Assembly (NCBI GenBank): GCA_938003835.1
Contig: CALKXJ010000020.1
Span: 124,001 to 188,000, forward strand
Direction of reading: 5' to 3'
DNA from: an uncultured Bryobacteraceae bacterium
GTDB lineage: Bacteria > Acidobacteriota > Terriglobia > Bryobacterales > Bryobacteraceae
DNA length: 64,000 nucleotides
A program made the position numbers and the translations under genes. The stretch's first letter is position 1; each line of letters begins with the position of its first letter. Shown piece after piece: positions 54,048 through 64,000 of this stretch. The notes below the pieces were generated by a model. It did not search any database, was not told where the DNA came from, and saw only the letters and a list, made by a program, of their open reading frames with translations.

Positions 54048-55748
54048 CTAGTTCGCCAGTTCGACCTCGATACTCCGCCGCCCGGGATCGAGCGCCGTGA
54101 TCCGGAAGCTTCGAACCTCACCGGCGCGTAGCGCGGCGGCAGCGGCCCGGGGCGCCCTCCCCTGCTTCCACTTGGCCGCCAGCATGGCCGTCAGTTGCCC
54201 GAGGTCGGCTTTGCCGGCCGCCGCCCCGGCGCCTTCATCCTCCTGCGCCCGGGCCGCGCTCATCCGGCACAGCGCCGATACGCCGTCGCCGAGCTCGATC
54301 TTCGCCGTCTCGCCCGTCACCTCCACTACTCGGCCGGTCACCACGTCGCCCCTCTTGTGCTCGGCAATATATTCGTCGGCGGGTGTCGGCTCCAGTTGCT
54401 TGAGGCCCAACCGGATCCGGCGCCGCTCCCGGTCGATGCCCAGCACGAGCGCCCGCACGGTTTGTCCTTCGGCCAGCGCCTCCCGCGGGTGTTTGATTTG
54501 CCGAGAACTCGAGATGTCGGCGATGTGGATCATCCCCTCGATCCCCTCTTCGAGCTCAACGAAGGCGCCGAACTTGGCCAAGTTCGTCACCTTGCCTTCG
54601 ACGATGCTGCCGGCCGGGTGGCGCTCCTCGATCGTCTCCCAGGGATCGCCGAGCACCTGCTTGAGGCCGAGGCTCAAGCGCCGCTCCGCTGCGTTCACCG
54701 CCAGCACCACCGCCTCGACCGCTTCGCCGGCCCGGAGGATCTCCGAAGGCTTGCGCTGTTTCTTCGACCAGGACATCTCCGAGACGTGAATCAGCCCGTC
54801 TACGCCCGGTTCGACCTCGACAAAAGCGCCGAAGTCCGCCAGCCGCATCACCGTGCCCCGGACGCGCGTACCGGGCGGATACTTCTGCTCCGCCAGGCTC
54901 CACGGGTCCGGCACAAGCTGCTTGCGGCCCAATGAGATACGACGGTTCTCGCGATCGATCTTGAGGATCTTGACCTCGATGGCCTCGCCCTCGGAGAGCA
55001 CGTCCGAAGGCTTGTTCACCCGCGTCCAGGCCAGATCGGTCACATGCAGCAGGCCGTCGATGCCCCCCAGATCGACGAAGGCGCCGAAATCGGTGATGCT
55101 GCGGACGACGCCCGTAACGACCTCCCCCTCCTCGAGACTCGAGAATCGCCTCTCGCGAGCCGCCGCGGCCTCTTCCTCGAGCACCACGCGCCGGTCGACC
55201 ACGACGTCCTCTTTGGCGGTGTCAAGCTGGATGATCTTGCAGCGAATCTCCTGCCCCACTAGCGCTTCCATCTCTGCGGCATCCCGGGCGCCCGAACGCG
55301 AAGCGGGGAGGAAGGCCCGCACCCCCACGTCCACGGCGAGGCCGCCCTTGACCACCTCGCGAACCGTGCCCGCAATGACGCTGCCACTTGCATGGGCCTG
55401 CTCCAGCGCGCTCCAGTCCGTCGGCCGCTTCACGCGGACCGTCGAGAGAGCGTAATATCCCTCGGGGGATCTTCCCGTCACCACCACGGTCAAACGGTCA
55501 CCGGCGTGGACTGTGAGGCCTCCCCCGGCGTCGCGAAACGACTCGGGCGGCAGGATCCCCTCGCGCTTGCGGCCGATATCCACCAGCACGCCTTCCTCGC
55601 CGGCGCTCACCACGATGCCCTCTAGCACCTCCCCCGGCTGAGCTTCCGCGGGCCGGCGCTTCTCAAACTCGGCCAGCAGTTCAGCAAACGAGGTCTCTTC
55701 GGGAACGGACAGGGTCTCGTCGGGTTCGGGAGAAACGGGATTATTCAT
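54048..55748 (-). CDS. rpsA: Ribosomal protein S1
   Basis: 566 aa with six S1 (OB-fold) repeats: GEVLEGIVVSAGEEGVLVDIG, GSVIAGTVREVVKGGLAVDVG, GEVVTGVVRSITDFGAFVDLG, GTRVRGTVMRLADFGAFVEV, GSIVEGKVTNLAKFGAFVEL and GDVVTGRVVEVTGETAKIEL. Six repeats and the short acidic N terminus fit bacterial S1, which binds mRNA on the 30S subunit and helps initiation. It diverges from the histidine kinase gene; only 47 bases separate the starts. No clear ribosome site precedes its ATG, which is common for rpsA. Confidence 0.9.
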   Translation of the reverse strand: MNNPVSPEPDETLSVPEETSFAELLAEFEKRRPAEAQPGEVLEGIVVSAGEEGVLVDIGRKREGILPPESFRDAGGGLTVHAGDRLTVVVTGRSPEGYYALSTVRVKRPTDWSALEQAHASGSVIAGTVREVVKGGLAVDVGVRAFLPASRSGARDAAEMEALVGQEIRCKIIQLDTAKEDVVVDRRVVLEEEAAAARERRFSSLEEGEVVTGVVRSITDFGAFVDLGGIDGLLHVTDLAWTRVNKPSDVLSEGEAIEVKILKIDRENRRISLGRKQLVPDPWSLAEQKYPPGTRVRGTVMRLADFGAFVEVEPGVDGLIHVSEMSWSKKQRKPSEILRAGEAVEAVVLAVNAAERRLSLGLKQVLGDPWETIEERHPAGSIVEGKVTNLAKFGAFVELEEGIEGMIHIADISSSRQIKHPREALAEGQTVRALVLGIDRERRRIRLGLKQLEPTPADEYIAEHKRGDVVTGRVVEVTGETAKIELGDGVSALCRMSAARAQEDEGAGAAAGKADLGQLTAMLAAKWKQGRAPRAAAAALRAGEVRSFRITALDPGRRSIEVELAN

Positions 55749-55795
55749 GAATCAACGGGGCAGAAACTTATTTTGGCACAATCGGGACGAGACCC

Positions 55796-57052
55796 GTGGA
55801 ACGCTTCAAGCACCTCTGGGGCCGGCTCAGTCGCATCGTGCGCCCGCAGGAGCTGGCCTGGCTGCTGCTGTTCGCCGCTCTGGGCGCGGTCAGCCCCACG
55901 TTGAACAGCGCCGAGATCCAGTTGCTCGCCGCGCTCGCCCTGCTTCAGGTCTTCGAGCCCCACCTGGGCTTCCTGAACTCTCCGCGCGGCCGGTTTCTCT
56001 CGCTCGCGCTCAAGCTGCTGCTCGGCTACCTGCTCATCGGCGTCTCCGGCGGCGTACAGAGCAGCTATTACCTCATCATGATGGTCCCGGTGGTCTCCGC
56101 CGCCACCACGCTCGGCGCCCGGGGCACCTTCCTGGTGACGCTCGCCGCGTGCCTGTCCTACCTCTCCTTCCTCCTGTTCCTCGACTGGGAGTGGCAATAC
56201 CTGGCCCCGGAGGACGCGCGCGAACTGGCGCTCCGCATCCTCTTCCTCGGCATGCTCGGGTTCCTCACCTACCGGCTGGCCGAGGCGGACCGGTTGCAGG
56301 CGCGCAAGTATCAAAGCGTCGCCGAGCAACTGGCGGAGGCCAACCGGAATCTGCAAGCTGCCGAAGCGGCGGTGCGTCGTTCCGAACGCCTGGCCGCCTT
56401 GGGCCAGCTCACCGCCGGGCTTGCGCACGAGCTGCGCAACCCTTTGGGCACCATGAAAGCCGCCGCCGAGGTGCTGCGCCAGAAGGTCTCCGCCGACAAC
56501 GAGGTGGCGCGCGAGCTCGCCGGCTTCATCGAAGCCGAGGTCGACCGCACGAACAACCTCATCACCCGTTTCCTGAACTTTGCCCGGCCTTTCGAGCTCC
56601 GTTTGAAAGAGACCGAACTCACCGAGGTGATCGACCGCGCCATCGCCCAGCTTGCCCAGCATAAGCCGCCGTTCGATGTGGTGGTCTACAAGAACTACTC
56701 TCCCGACATCAGGCCCTTCCCGCTCGACGCCGAGTTGATCGAAAGCGTCGTCTACAACCTGCTCGAGAACGCCGCCCAGGCCAGCCCGCCGGGCGGCGCC
56801 ATCACGGTCAAGACGCGCCCCGTCGAGGGCGCCGTCGAGATCGCCGTCATCGACAGAGGCACGGGCATCGCCCGCGCGGATCGGGAAAGTATCTTCAATC
56901 CGTTCTTCACCACCAAGCCCAACGGCGTCGGCCTGGGGCTGGCCATCGTCGCCAAGATCGTCGACGAGCACGGCGGTAAAATAGCGGTCGAGAGCGAGCC
57001 GGGTGAGGGGAGCGTCTTCCGCGTGTTGTTGCCGGTGAGCCGACCAGAATGA
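55796..57052 (+). CDS. Membrane sensor histidine kinase, NtrB-like
   Basis: 418 aa from GTG 55796. About five or six membrane helices in the first ~170 residues, a coiled signalling helix (YQSVAEQLAEANRNLQAAEAAV), then the kinase: H box LAHELRNPLGTMK (His near residue 211), N box NLLENAAQAS, G boxes DRGTGIARAD and FFTTKPNGVGLGLAIV. No PAS or periplasmic loop of size, so the membrane part itself probably senses the signal. Overlaps the response-regulator gene by 4 bases (ATGA). Confidence 0.9.
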   Translation: MERFKHLWGRLSRIVRPQELAWLLLFAALGAVSPTLNSAEIQLLAALALLQVFEPHLGFLNSPRGRFLSLALKLLLGYLLIGVSGGVQSSYYLIMMVPVVSAATTLGARGTFLVTLAACLSYLSFLLFLDWEWQYLAPEDARELALRILFLGMLGFLTYRLAEADRLQARKYQSVAEQLAEANRNLQAAEAAVRRSERLAALGQLTAGLAHELRNPLGTMKAAAEVLRQKVSADNEVARELAGFIEAEVDRTNNLITRFLNFARPFELRLKETELTEVIDRAIAQLAQHKPPFDVVVYKNYSPDIRPFPLDAELIESVVYNLLENAAQASPPGGAITVKTRPVEGAVEIAVIDRGTGIARADRESIFNPFFTTKPNGVGLGLAIVAKIVDEHGGKIAVESEPGEGSVFRVLLPVSRPE

Positions 57053-58395
57053 AGCACCGCATTCTCGTGGTCGAGGACGAGGAGAAACTCCGGCGGGTCG
57101 TCGAGCTCCAGCTCGTCTCCGCCGGCTTCGAGGTCGATCAGGCCGGCAGCGCCGAAGAAGGCTTGAAGCTCGCCGACCGCGCCGACCTGATCCTCACGGA
57201 CCTCCGGCTGCCCGGCATGGACGGCCTGGAGCTCATCCGCGCTATCCGGCGCCAGAATGCCTCCACTCCCATCATCGTCATCACCGCCTTTGGCACCGTC
57301 GAAAGCGCGGTCGAGGCGATGAAGGCAGGCGCTTTCGACTTCCTGCCCAAGCCGTTCTCCATGGACCACCTCATGGCGGTCGTCCACAAAGCGCTCGAAG
57401 TGCGCCTGCTGCGCGACGAGAACCGGAAACTGCGCGAGGAGGTCGTCCGCCGCTACTCGTTTGACAACATCATCGGCCGCAGCCCGGCCATGCAGGAGAT
57501 CTTCGCCACCATCGAGCGCGTGGCGCCCACCCGGGCCACCGTGCTGATCGCCGGCGAGAGCGGCACCGGCAAGGACCTCATCGCCCGCGCCATCCATTAC
57601 CACTCGCCGCGCCGGGACCGTCCCTTTGTCAAGATCAACTGCACGGCCATCCCGGAAAACCTGATGGAGAGCGAGCTGTTCGGCTACGAGAAGGGGGCGT
57701 TTACCGGGGCCGTCACCAGCAAGCCGGGCCGCTTCGAGCTGGCCGATACGGGAACCGTCTTCCTGGACGAGATCGGTGACGTGCCGCCCAACATTCAGGT
57801 GAAACTGCTGCGCGTGCTCCAGGAGCGGGAGTTCGAGCGGCTGGGCAGCAACCGCACTCGCCAGATCGACGTGCGCGTCATCGCCGCCACCAACGCCGAC
57901 CTGCGCGCCGCGCTCGAACACGGCGCCTTCCGCGAGGATCTCTACTATCGCCTGAACGTGGTTCCGATCAACGTGCCTCCGCTGCGCGAGCGCAAGGAGG
58001 ACATCCCGGCGCTCGTCGAGCATTTCATCCGCAAGTACGCCGCGGAGTTCTCCAGTCCGGTCAAGGGGATCTCCGAGGAGGCGCTCGAGGTGCTGCGCCG
58101 GTATCATTGGCCGGGCAACGTGCGCGAACTCGAAAACGTCATCGAGCGCGGCCTGGTACTGTGCTCGGGCGAGATCCTCGAGGCGGCCGATATCAAGCTT
58201 GACACCGCCTCGCGCAACAGCCGCAGCTCGGACGAGTCCCTGCTGCCGCCGGGGATGACCCTCGAGGAGCACGAGCGGGAGCTCATCCGCAGGGCGCTCG
58301 AAAAGGCGAAGGGCAACAAGAGCCAGGCCGCCCGGCTGCTAGGCCTGAGCCGAAACGCTCTCCGGTACCGGCTGTCCCAGATGGGCCTGGACTAG
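57049..58395 (+). CDS. NtrC-family sigma-54 response regulator
   Basis: 448 aa. Receiver domain with phospho-acceptor Asp in [16 protein letters not shown] (residue ~52) and LPKPF lysine. AAA+ domain: Walker [14 protein letters not shown], sigma-54-contact loop GAFTGAV, Walker [11 protein letters not shown]-terminal Fis-type helix-turn-helix: [24 protein letters not shown]. It activates sigma-54 promoters after phosphorylation by the kinase made from the overlapping gene. Its targets are not obvious; sigma-54 activators of this type often control flagella, and a flagellar locus lies nearby, but no linking site was found. Confidence 0.92.
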   Translation: MKHRILVVEDEEKLRRVVELQLVSAGFEVDQAGSAEEGLKLADRADLILTDLRLPGMDGLELIRAIRRQNASTPIIVITAFGTVESAVEAMKAGAFDFLPKPFSMDHLMAVVHKALEVRLLRDENRKLREEVVRRYSFDNIIGRSPAMQEIFATIERVAPTRATVLIAGESGTGKDLIARAIHYHSPRRDRPFVKINCTAIPENLMESELFGYEKGAFTGAVTSKPGRFELADTGTVFLDEIGDVPPNIQVKLLRVLQEREFERLGSNRTRQIDVRVIAATNADLRAALEHGAFREDLYYRLNVVPINVPPLRERKEDIPALVEHFIRKYAAEFSSPVKGISEEALEVLRRYHWPGNVRELENVIERGLVLCSGEILEAADIKLDTASRNSRSSDESLLPPGMTLEEHERELIRRALEKAKGNKSQAARLLGLSRNALRYRLSQMGLD

Positions 58396-58399
58396 CCGG

Positions 58400-58445
58400 T
58401 TGACACCGGCGCGCCGGCGCGTCACAATTTGGAAGTCAGTCCAAA
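58400..58445 (+). promoter_or_regulatory. Promoter and likely operator of the merR gene
   Basis: TTGACA at 58400-58405 and CACAAT at 58423-58428 are 17 bases apart, a good sigma-70-type promoter. A perfect inverted repeat TTTGGA-N6-TCCAAA (58428-58445) overlaps the expected transcript start, and a 10-bp GC palindrome fills the spacer. Suggests autoregulation by the MerR protein. Confidence 0.55.
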
Positions 58446-58465
58446 TCCAACGTGACGGGTCGCCC

Positions 58466-58963
58466 ATGTTCAAAACAAAACGCCTCCGAGCTGACCTCGC
58501 TCCCGAATCCCCCACCTTCACCAGCAACGAAGTGGCCCGCATCGCCGGCGTCAGCCTTCGCCAGCTCCAGTGGTGGGACGAACGCAAGGTGGTCTCGCCG
58601 GCCCACGCCGGCCACAAGCGCGTCTATACCCCGGCCGAGGTCATCGAGGTCAGCGTCATCGCCGAGTTGCGCCGCAAAGGTTTTTCTCTGCAAAAGATCC
58701 GGCGCGTGCTCCGCTTCCTCGAGCGCGAAATGGGCCGCCGCTTGAGCGATGTCCTGCGCGGCGACTCCACCTTGCACCTGCTGACCGACGGCAAGAACCT
58801 GTATCTGGAGGACCGCGAGTCGCGCATCATCGACATCCTCAAAAACGCCCGCCAGCCCATGTTCCTGGTCTCGGTCTCCGACCAGATTCGCCGCCTCCAG
58901 GCCGTACGCAAGCCGCCTGCTACGGTTGCCTCACCGGCGCGGCGGCGGGCCCGGGCCGTCTGA
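58466..58963 (+). CDS. MerR-family transcriptional regulator
   Basis: 165 aa from ATG 58466. N-terminal winged helix: FTSNEVARIAGVSLRQLQWWDERKVVSPAHAGHKRVYTPAEVIEVSVIAELRRKGFSLQKIRRVLRFLE, landmarks as in MerR. The C-terminal part (LHLLTDGKNLYLEDRESRIIDILKNARQPMFLV) is a short ligand or dimer domain without the cysteines of metal sensors, so the signal is unknown. Its promoter is directly upstream. Convergent with the flavoprotein gene, 8 bases between stops. Confidence 0.85.
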   Translation: MFKTKRLRADLAPESPTFTSNEVARIAGVSLRQLQWWDERKVVSPAHAGHKRVYTPAEVIEVSVIAELRRKGFSLQKIRRVLRFLEREMGRRLSDVLRGDSTLHLLTDGKNLYLEDRESRIIDILKNARQPMFLVSVSDQIRRLQAVRKPPATVASPARRRARAV

Positions 58964-58971
58964 CCCCCGGC

Positions 58972-59664
58972 TCAATCGTACTTTTCGTAGATGAGTCGGC
59001 GCCTCTCGAAGCCCATGTCGAGGAGTATCCGCCGCACGTCGTCCACCATCGCCTTGAGCCCGCAAACGTAGACATCCAGGTCCCGGCGTTCCCCCACGGC
59101 CTCCCGGACGTGCGCCTGCACATGCCCGGTGCGACCTTTCCAGTCCTCGGGCGGCCGGCTCAGTACGGGCCAGAAACGGAAGTTCCCGTGCCGCCGCTCC
59201 AGTTCCTCGAACTCCTCGCGGTAAAGCAAGCCGTGTTCGTACCGGGCCCCGAAGACTAGCGTGAACTGGCAACCGGACTCCCAAAGCCGGGGATCCTGGA
59301 CCATGGCCCGTACGGGCGCGATCCCTGTGCCTGTAGCCACGAAAACCGAATCCGAGATCGGCCGGCGCAACACAAAGTAGCCCATCGGGCCGCTGACCGG
59401 CACGCGGTCGCCCGGCTTGAGCTCGAACAAGCGAGGTGTGAGGTGCCCGTTCGGCACCCGGTTCAGGCACAGCTCGAACCGGCGGCCGCCTGGCGCCGAG
59501 CAGATCGAGTAGGCTCGCGTCACCGGCCTGCCGCCGATCTCCTCGGTCAAGGAGACGAACTGGCCGGGCTCGTACTGAAACCGCTCGGCTCCCTCCACCT
59601 CGAAAACGAAGTGACGCACTCCGGGGGCGATGTCGCGATATTCGACCAGCCTGGCCGTTCGCAG
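58972..59664 (-). CDS. Ferredoxin-NADP reductase-like flavoprotein
   Basis: About 230 aa. FAD-binding: RPVTRAYSICSAP (the RxYS motif); NAD(P)-binding: FVATGTGIAPVRAMVQ and DVYVCGLKAMVDDVRRIL (CGxxxM). It lacks iron-sulfur ligands, so it should pass electrons between NAD(P)H and ferredoxin or flavodoxin. No ATG, GTG or TTG fits the start; a CTG at 59664 sits 6 bases after GGGAGGGGA and matches the family N terminus. The site overlaps the end of the cbiX gene, so translation is probably coupled to it. Confidence 0.78.
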   Translation of the reverse strand: MRTARLVEYRDIAPGVRHFVFEVEGAERFQYEPGQFVSLTEEIGGRPVTRAYSICSAPGGRRFELCLNRVPNGHLTPRLFELKPGDRVPVSGPMGYFVLRRPISDSVFVATGTGIAPVRAMVQDPRLWESGCQFTLVFGARYEHGLLYREEFEELERRHGNFRFWPVLSRPPEDWKGRTGHVQAHVREAVGERRDLDVYVCGLKAMVDDVRRILLDMGFERRRLIYEKYD

Positions 59665-59681
59665 CGTCGATCCCCTCCCGC

Positions 59682-60047
59682 TCAGCCCGCCTGGAGTGCC
59701 CGGTCCAGCAGAATCCGCCCGAGCGCCGGATGCCCGTCCAACGTCTCGGTGATTTCGATCCTCACATGAGGATGGATGCGCCGGGCCTCCTCGGCGATGC
59801 GCGGCAGATCCTGCGCCGCGTGCCGCCCGAGCGTGAGAAAGTAAGGGATCACCACCACGCGCTCGGCGCCCTGGCGGACAAGGCACTCCACCGTCGCCAG
59901 CAGATCCGGCGGCGTACAGTCAAGAAACGCCACCTCGACCAGGTCGAACCCGCCAGCCCGCGCCATCAGGCGCGCTGCGGCGCGAACCTGTTCATTGGCC
60001 TGCTCCAGGCGGGAGCCGTGGGCAAAAACAATATATCCAGTCCTCAC
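59682..60047 (-). CDS. CbiX/SirB-type sirohydrochlorin chelatase
   Basis: 121 aa, the single-domain form. Motifs: YIVFAHGSRLEQANEQV (metal-binding His in AHGS), VEVAFLDCTPPDL and VVVIPYFLTLGRHAAQDLP (second His in GRH). Such enzymes insert cobalt or iron into sirohydrochlorin for cobalamin or siroheme. It lies just upstream of the flavoprotein gene; siroheme-dependent sulfite or nitrite reduction needs electrons from such a partner, but no reductase gene is here. Confidence 0.85.
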   Translation of the reverse strand: MRTGYIVFAHGSRLEQANEQVRAAARLMARAGGFDLVEVAFLDCTPPDLLATVECLVRQGAERVVVIPYFLTLGRHAAQDLPRIAEEARRIHPHVRIEITETLDGHPALGRILLDRALQAG

Positions 60048-60081
60048 GCGCGGCTTGGCTATTCCCAGTCTCCCACAGCCT

Positions 60082-61524
60082 TCAGGCCAGCAGCGCCTCG
60101 ATCACATTGCCGTGCACGTCTGTCAGGCGGAAGTCGCGCCCCATGTGCCGGTAGGTCAGCCGCGTGTGATCGAAGCCCAGGCAGTGCAGGATTGTCGCAT
60201 TCAGGTCGTGTACGTGCACCGGATCCTTCACCACCTTGAGGCAGAGCTCGTCGGTTTCGCCGTGCACGTAGCCGCCGCGAATGCCGCCGCCGGCCATCCA
60301 CATGCTGTAAGCGCCAGGGTGGTGATCCCGGCCGGCATTGGAGGCATCCCGCGGATTACGGATCTCCACCATCGGCGTCCGCCCGAATTCACCGCCCCAG
60401 ATCACCAGCGTCTCGTCCAGCAGCCCGCGCTGCTTCAGATCCTTAATCAGAGCCGCCGTCGGCTGGTCGATGTCGTGCACGCGGCCGGGCAGCTTCTTGT
60501 TCAGCTCCGTGTGATCGTCCCAGGAGGCGTCCATCATCAGCACGAACCGCACGCCCCGCTCCACCATCCGGCGCGCCAGCAGGCAGTTGCGCGCATATTC
60601 GCGCCGGTGCTTATTGTCGGAATTGAAGCCGTACATCTCGAGCGTCTCGGGCGACTCGTCGGAGAAGTCCACCAGATCCGGCGCCTCCATCTGCATCCGG
60701 AAAGCCAGCTCGTAAGAGGCGATCCGCGAGGCAATCTCCATGTCGCCCGTCTCCGCCTGGCGCAGCCGGTTGAGGTCATTCACCAGTTCGAGGGTCAGTT
60801 TTTGGTTGTCCCGTGAAACGCCCTCCGGGTTCGACAGGTAAAGAATCGGATCCCCTTGCGCCCGCAGGATCGTGCCCTGGTAGTGTGACGGCAGAAAGCC
60901 GGAGGAGAAGTTGGTCGTCCCGCCGCTCGTCCCCTTGCCGGAGGGCAGCACCACGAAGCCCGGCAGGTTCTCCGATTCGCTTCCCAGCCCGTACATCACC
61001 CAGGCGCCCAGCGTCGGCCGCCCGAACTGGATGCTGCCGGTGAACAGCAGCAGCTGACCCGGGTGGTGATTGAAGGCGTCCGTGTGCATGGAGCGGATCA
61101 GCGTGATCTCGTCGGCCACCGAGCCCAGGTGCGGCAGCAGCTCCGACAGCTCCATGCCCGACTGGCCGTACTTGCGAAACTTGTACCGGCTCGCCATCAC
61201 CTTCGCCGTCGGCTTGATGAAGGCCAGCTTGAGATCGCGCGTCAGCTCCTCCGGCAGCGACTCGCCGTCATAGCGCTCGAGCGCCGGCTTCGGGTCGAAC
61301 AGCTCGTACTGGCTCGGGCCGCCCTCCATGAACATGTAGATGACGTGCTTGGCTTTCGGGGCAAAGTGCGGCGCTTTCGGCGCCAGCGGGTTTACCCCGG
61401 CGCCCGGCGCCGCCAGCCCGTCCCGCGCCAGCAGATCGAAGAGGGCAAACAGGCCGAAGCCGCCCGCCACGCCCCGCAGGAACTCACGCCGGTTGTGTAG
61501 GCCCACAAACTGATGCCAGTCCAT
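60082..61524 (-). CDS. DUF1501 family protein, Tat-exported
   Basis: 480 aa. Tat-type leader ([24 protein letters not shown]). The body has the DUF1501 landmarks [65 protein letters not shown]-type and [27 protein letters not shown], which resemble the metal site of sulfatase/alkaline-phosphatase-fold proteins. Function is not firmly known; it is nearly always paired with the cytochrome/DUF1553 gene found 14 bases upstream here. Common in Planctomycetes, Verrucomicrobia and Solibacter-type acidobacteria. Confidence 0.88.
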   Translation of the reverse strand: MDWHQFVGLHNRREFLRGVAGGFGLFALFDLLARDGLAAPGAGVNPLAPKAPHFAPKAKHVIYMFMEGGPSQYELFDPKPALERYDGESLPEELTRDLKLAFIKPTAKVMASRYKFRKYGQSGMELSELLPHLGSVADEITLIRSMHTDAFNHHPGQLLLFTGSIQFGRPTLGAWVMYGLGSESENLPGFVVLPSGKGTSGGTTNFSSGFLPSHYQGTILRAQGDPILYLSNPEGVSRDNQKLTLELVNDLNRLRQAETGDMEIASRIASYELAFRMQMEAPDLVDFSDESPETLEMYGFNSDNKHRREYARNCLLARRMVERGVRFVLMMDASWDDHTELNKKLPGRVHDIDQPTAALIKDLKQRGLLDETLVIWGGEFGRTPMVEIRNPRDASNAGRDHHPGAYSMWMAGGGIRGGYVHGETDELCLKVVKDPVHVHDLNATILHCLGFDHTRLTYRHMGRDFRLTDVHGNVIEALLA

Positions 61525-61538
61525 CGCAAGCCTCCCTC

Positions 61539-64000
<2,462 letters not shown>

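Noticed and set aside
55774-55788. Possible sigma-54 promoter (TGGCAC) upstream of the histidine kinase
   Set aside because: The -12 element is missing; the bases at the required spacing are GGAC rather than TTGC.
60813-61500. Plus-strand open frames opposite the DUF1501 gene
   Set aside because: Shadow frames of a well-supported gene, rich in Arg, with no ribosome sites.

Overview
The window is high-GC DNA from a Gram-negative bacterium and looks most like an acidobacterium of the Solibacter/Bryobacter type. The pointers are the adjacent DUF1501 and Planctomycete-type cytochrome/DUF1549-DUF1553 genes, the GH116 enzyme, the HEAT-repeat anti-sigma factor and several Tat-type leaders. This placement is inferred from gene content; no rRNA or other phylogenetic marker was analysed. 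Genes are tightly packed, with many ATGA-type overlaps, and no intergenic stretch exceeds about 300 bases. No tRNA, rRNA, CRISPR array or insertion sequence was seen.

Layout. 0-11.3 kb holds accessory metabolism: a truncated enolase-superfamily gene, a very large CPBP-family membrane protein with an internal duplication, a Tat-exported GH116 glycosidase, an exported peroxiredoxin, and an overlapping block made of a Wzt-like ABC ATPase, a POT peptide transporter and an M24 peptidase. 11.3-28.3 kb, all on the minus strand, is a complete-looking head and long-flexible-tail particle module: TerS-like, TerL, portal, scaffold, P22-like coat, completion/terminator proteins, tail tube, G/GT chaperones with a -1 frameshift site, a very short tape measure, two M-like proteins, a fused L/J-like tip and a 912-aa distal tip protein. 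It has no integrase, repressor, replication or lysis gene. 28.5-34.2 kb holds a beta-propeller protein, a DUF4097 lipoprotein and single-chain pyruvate carboxylase.

34.2-51.5 kb is a flagellar locus of two divergent operons read from a 121-bp intergenic region with a 16-bp palindrome. Leftward: flgF-flgG-flgA-flgH-flgI-flgJ-flgM (rod, outer rings, anti-sigma). Rightward: fliK-flgD-flgE-fliN-fliO-fliP-fliQ-fliR-flhB-flhA-flhF-fliA-fliN/Y-like-DUF2802 (hook, export gate, switch protein, SRP-type GTPase, sigma-28). fliM, fliG, fliF and flhG are not in the window. FlgH lacks a lipobox and FlgD lacks its usual C-terminal domain.

51.5-64 kb holds a PDZ protein, a HEAT-repeat anti-sigma factor with its ECF sigma factor, ribosomal protein S1, an NtrB/NtrC-like two-component pair, a MerR regulator with a recognisable promoter/operator, a ferredoxin-NADP reductase-like flavoprotein, a CbiX-type chelatase, and the DUF1501 / cytochrome-DUF1553 pair, the last truncated by the window end.

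The most interesting element is the 17-kb particle module. The absence of lysogeny, replication and lysis genes, the TerS-like protein without a visible DNA-binding domain, the 235-aa tape measure and the intact packaging ATPase/nuclease together resemble a gene transfer agent-like or domesticated particle more than an ordinary prophage. That is an inference from gene content.
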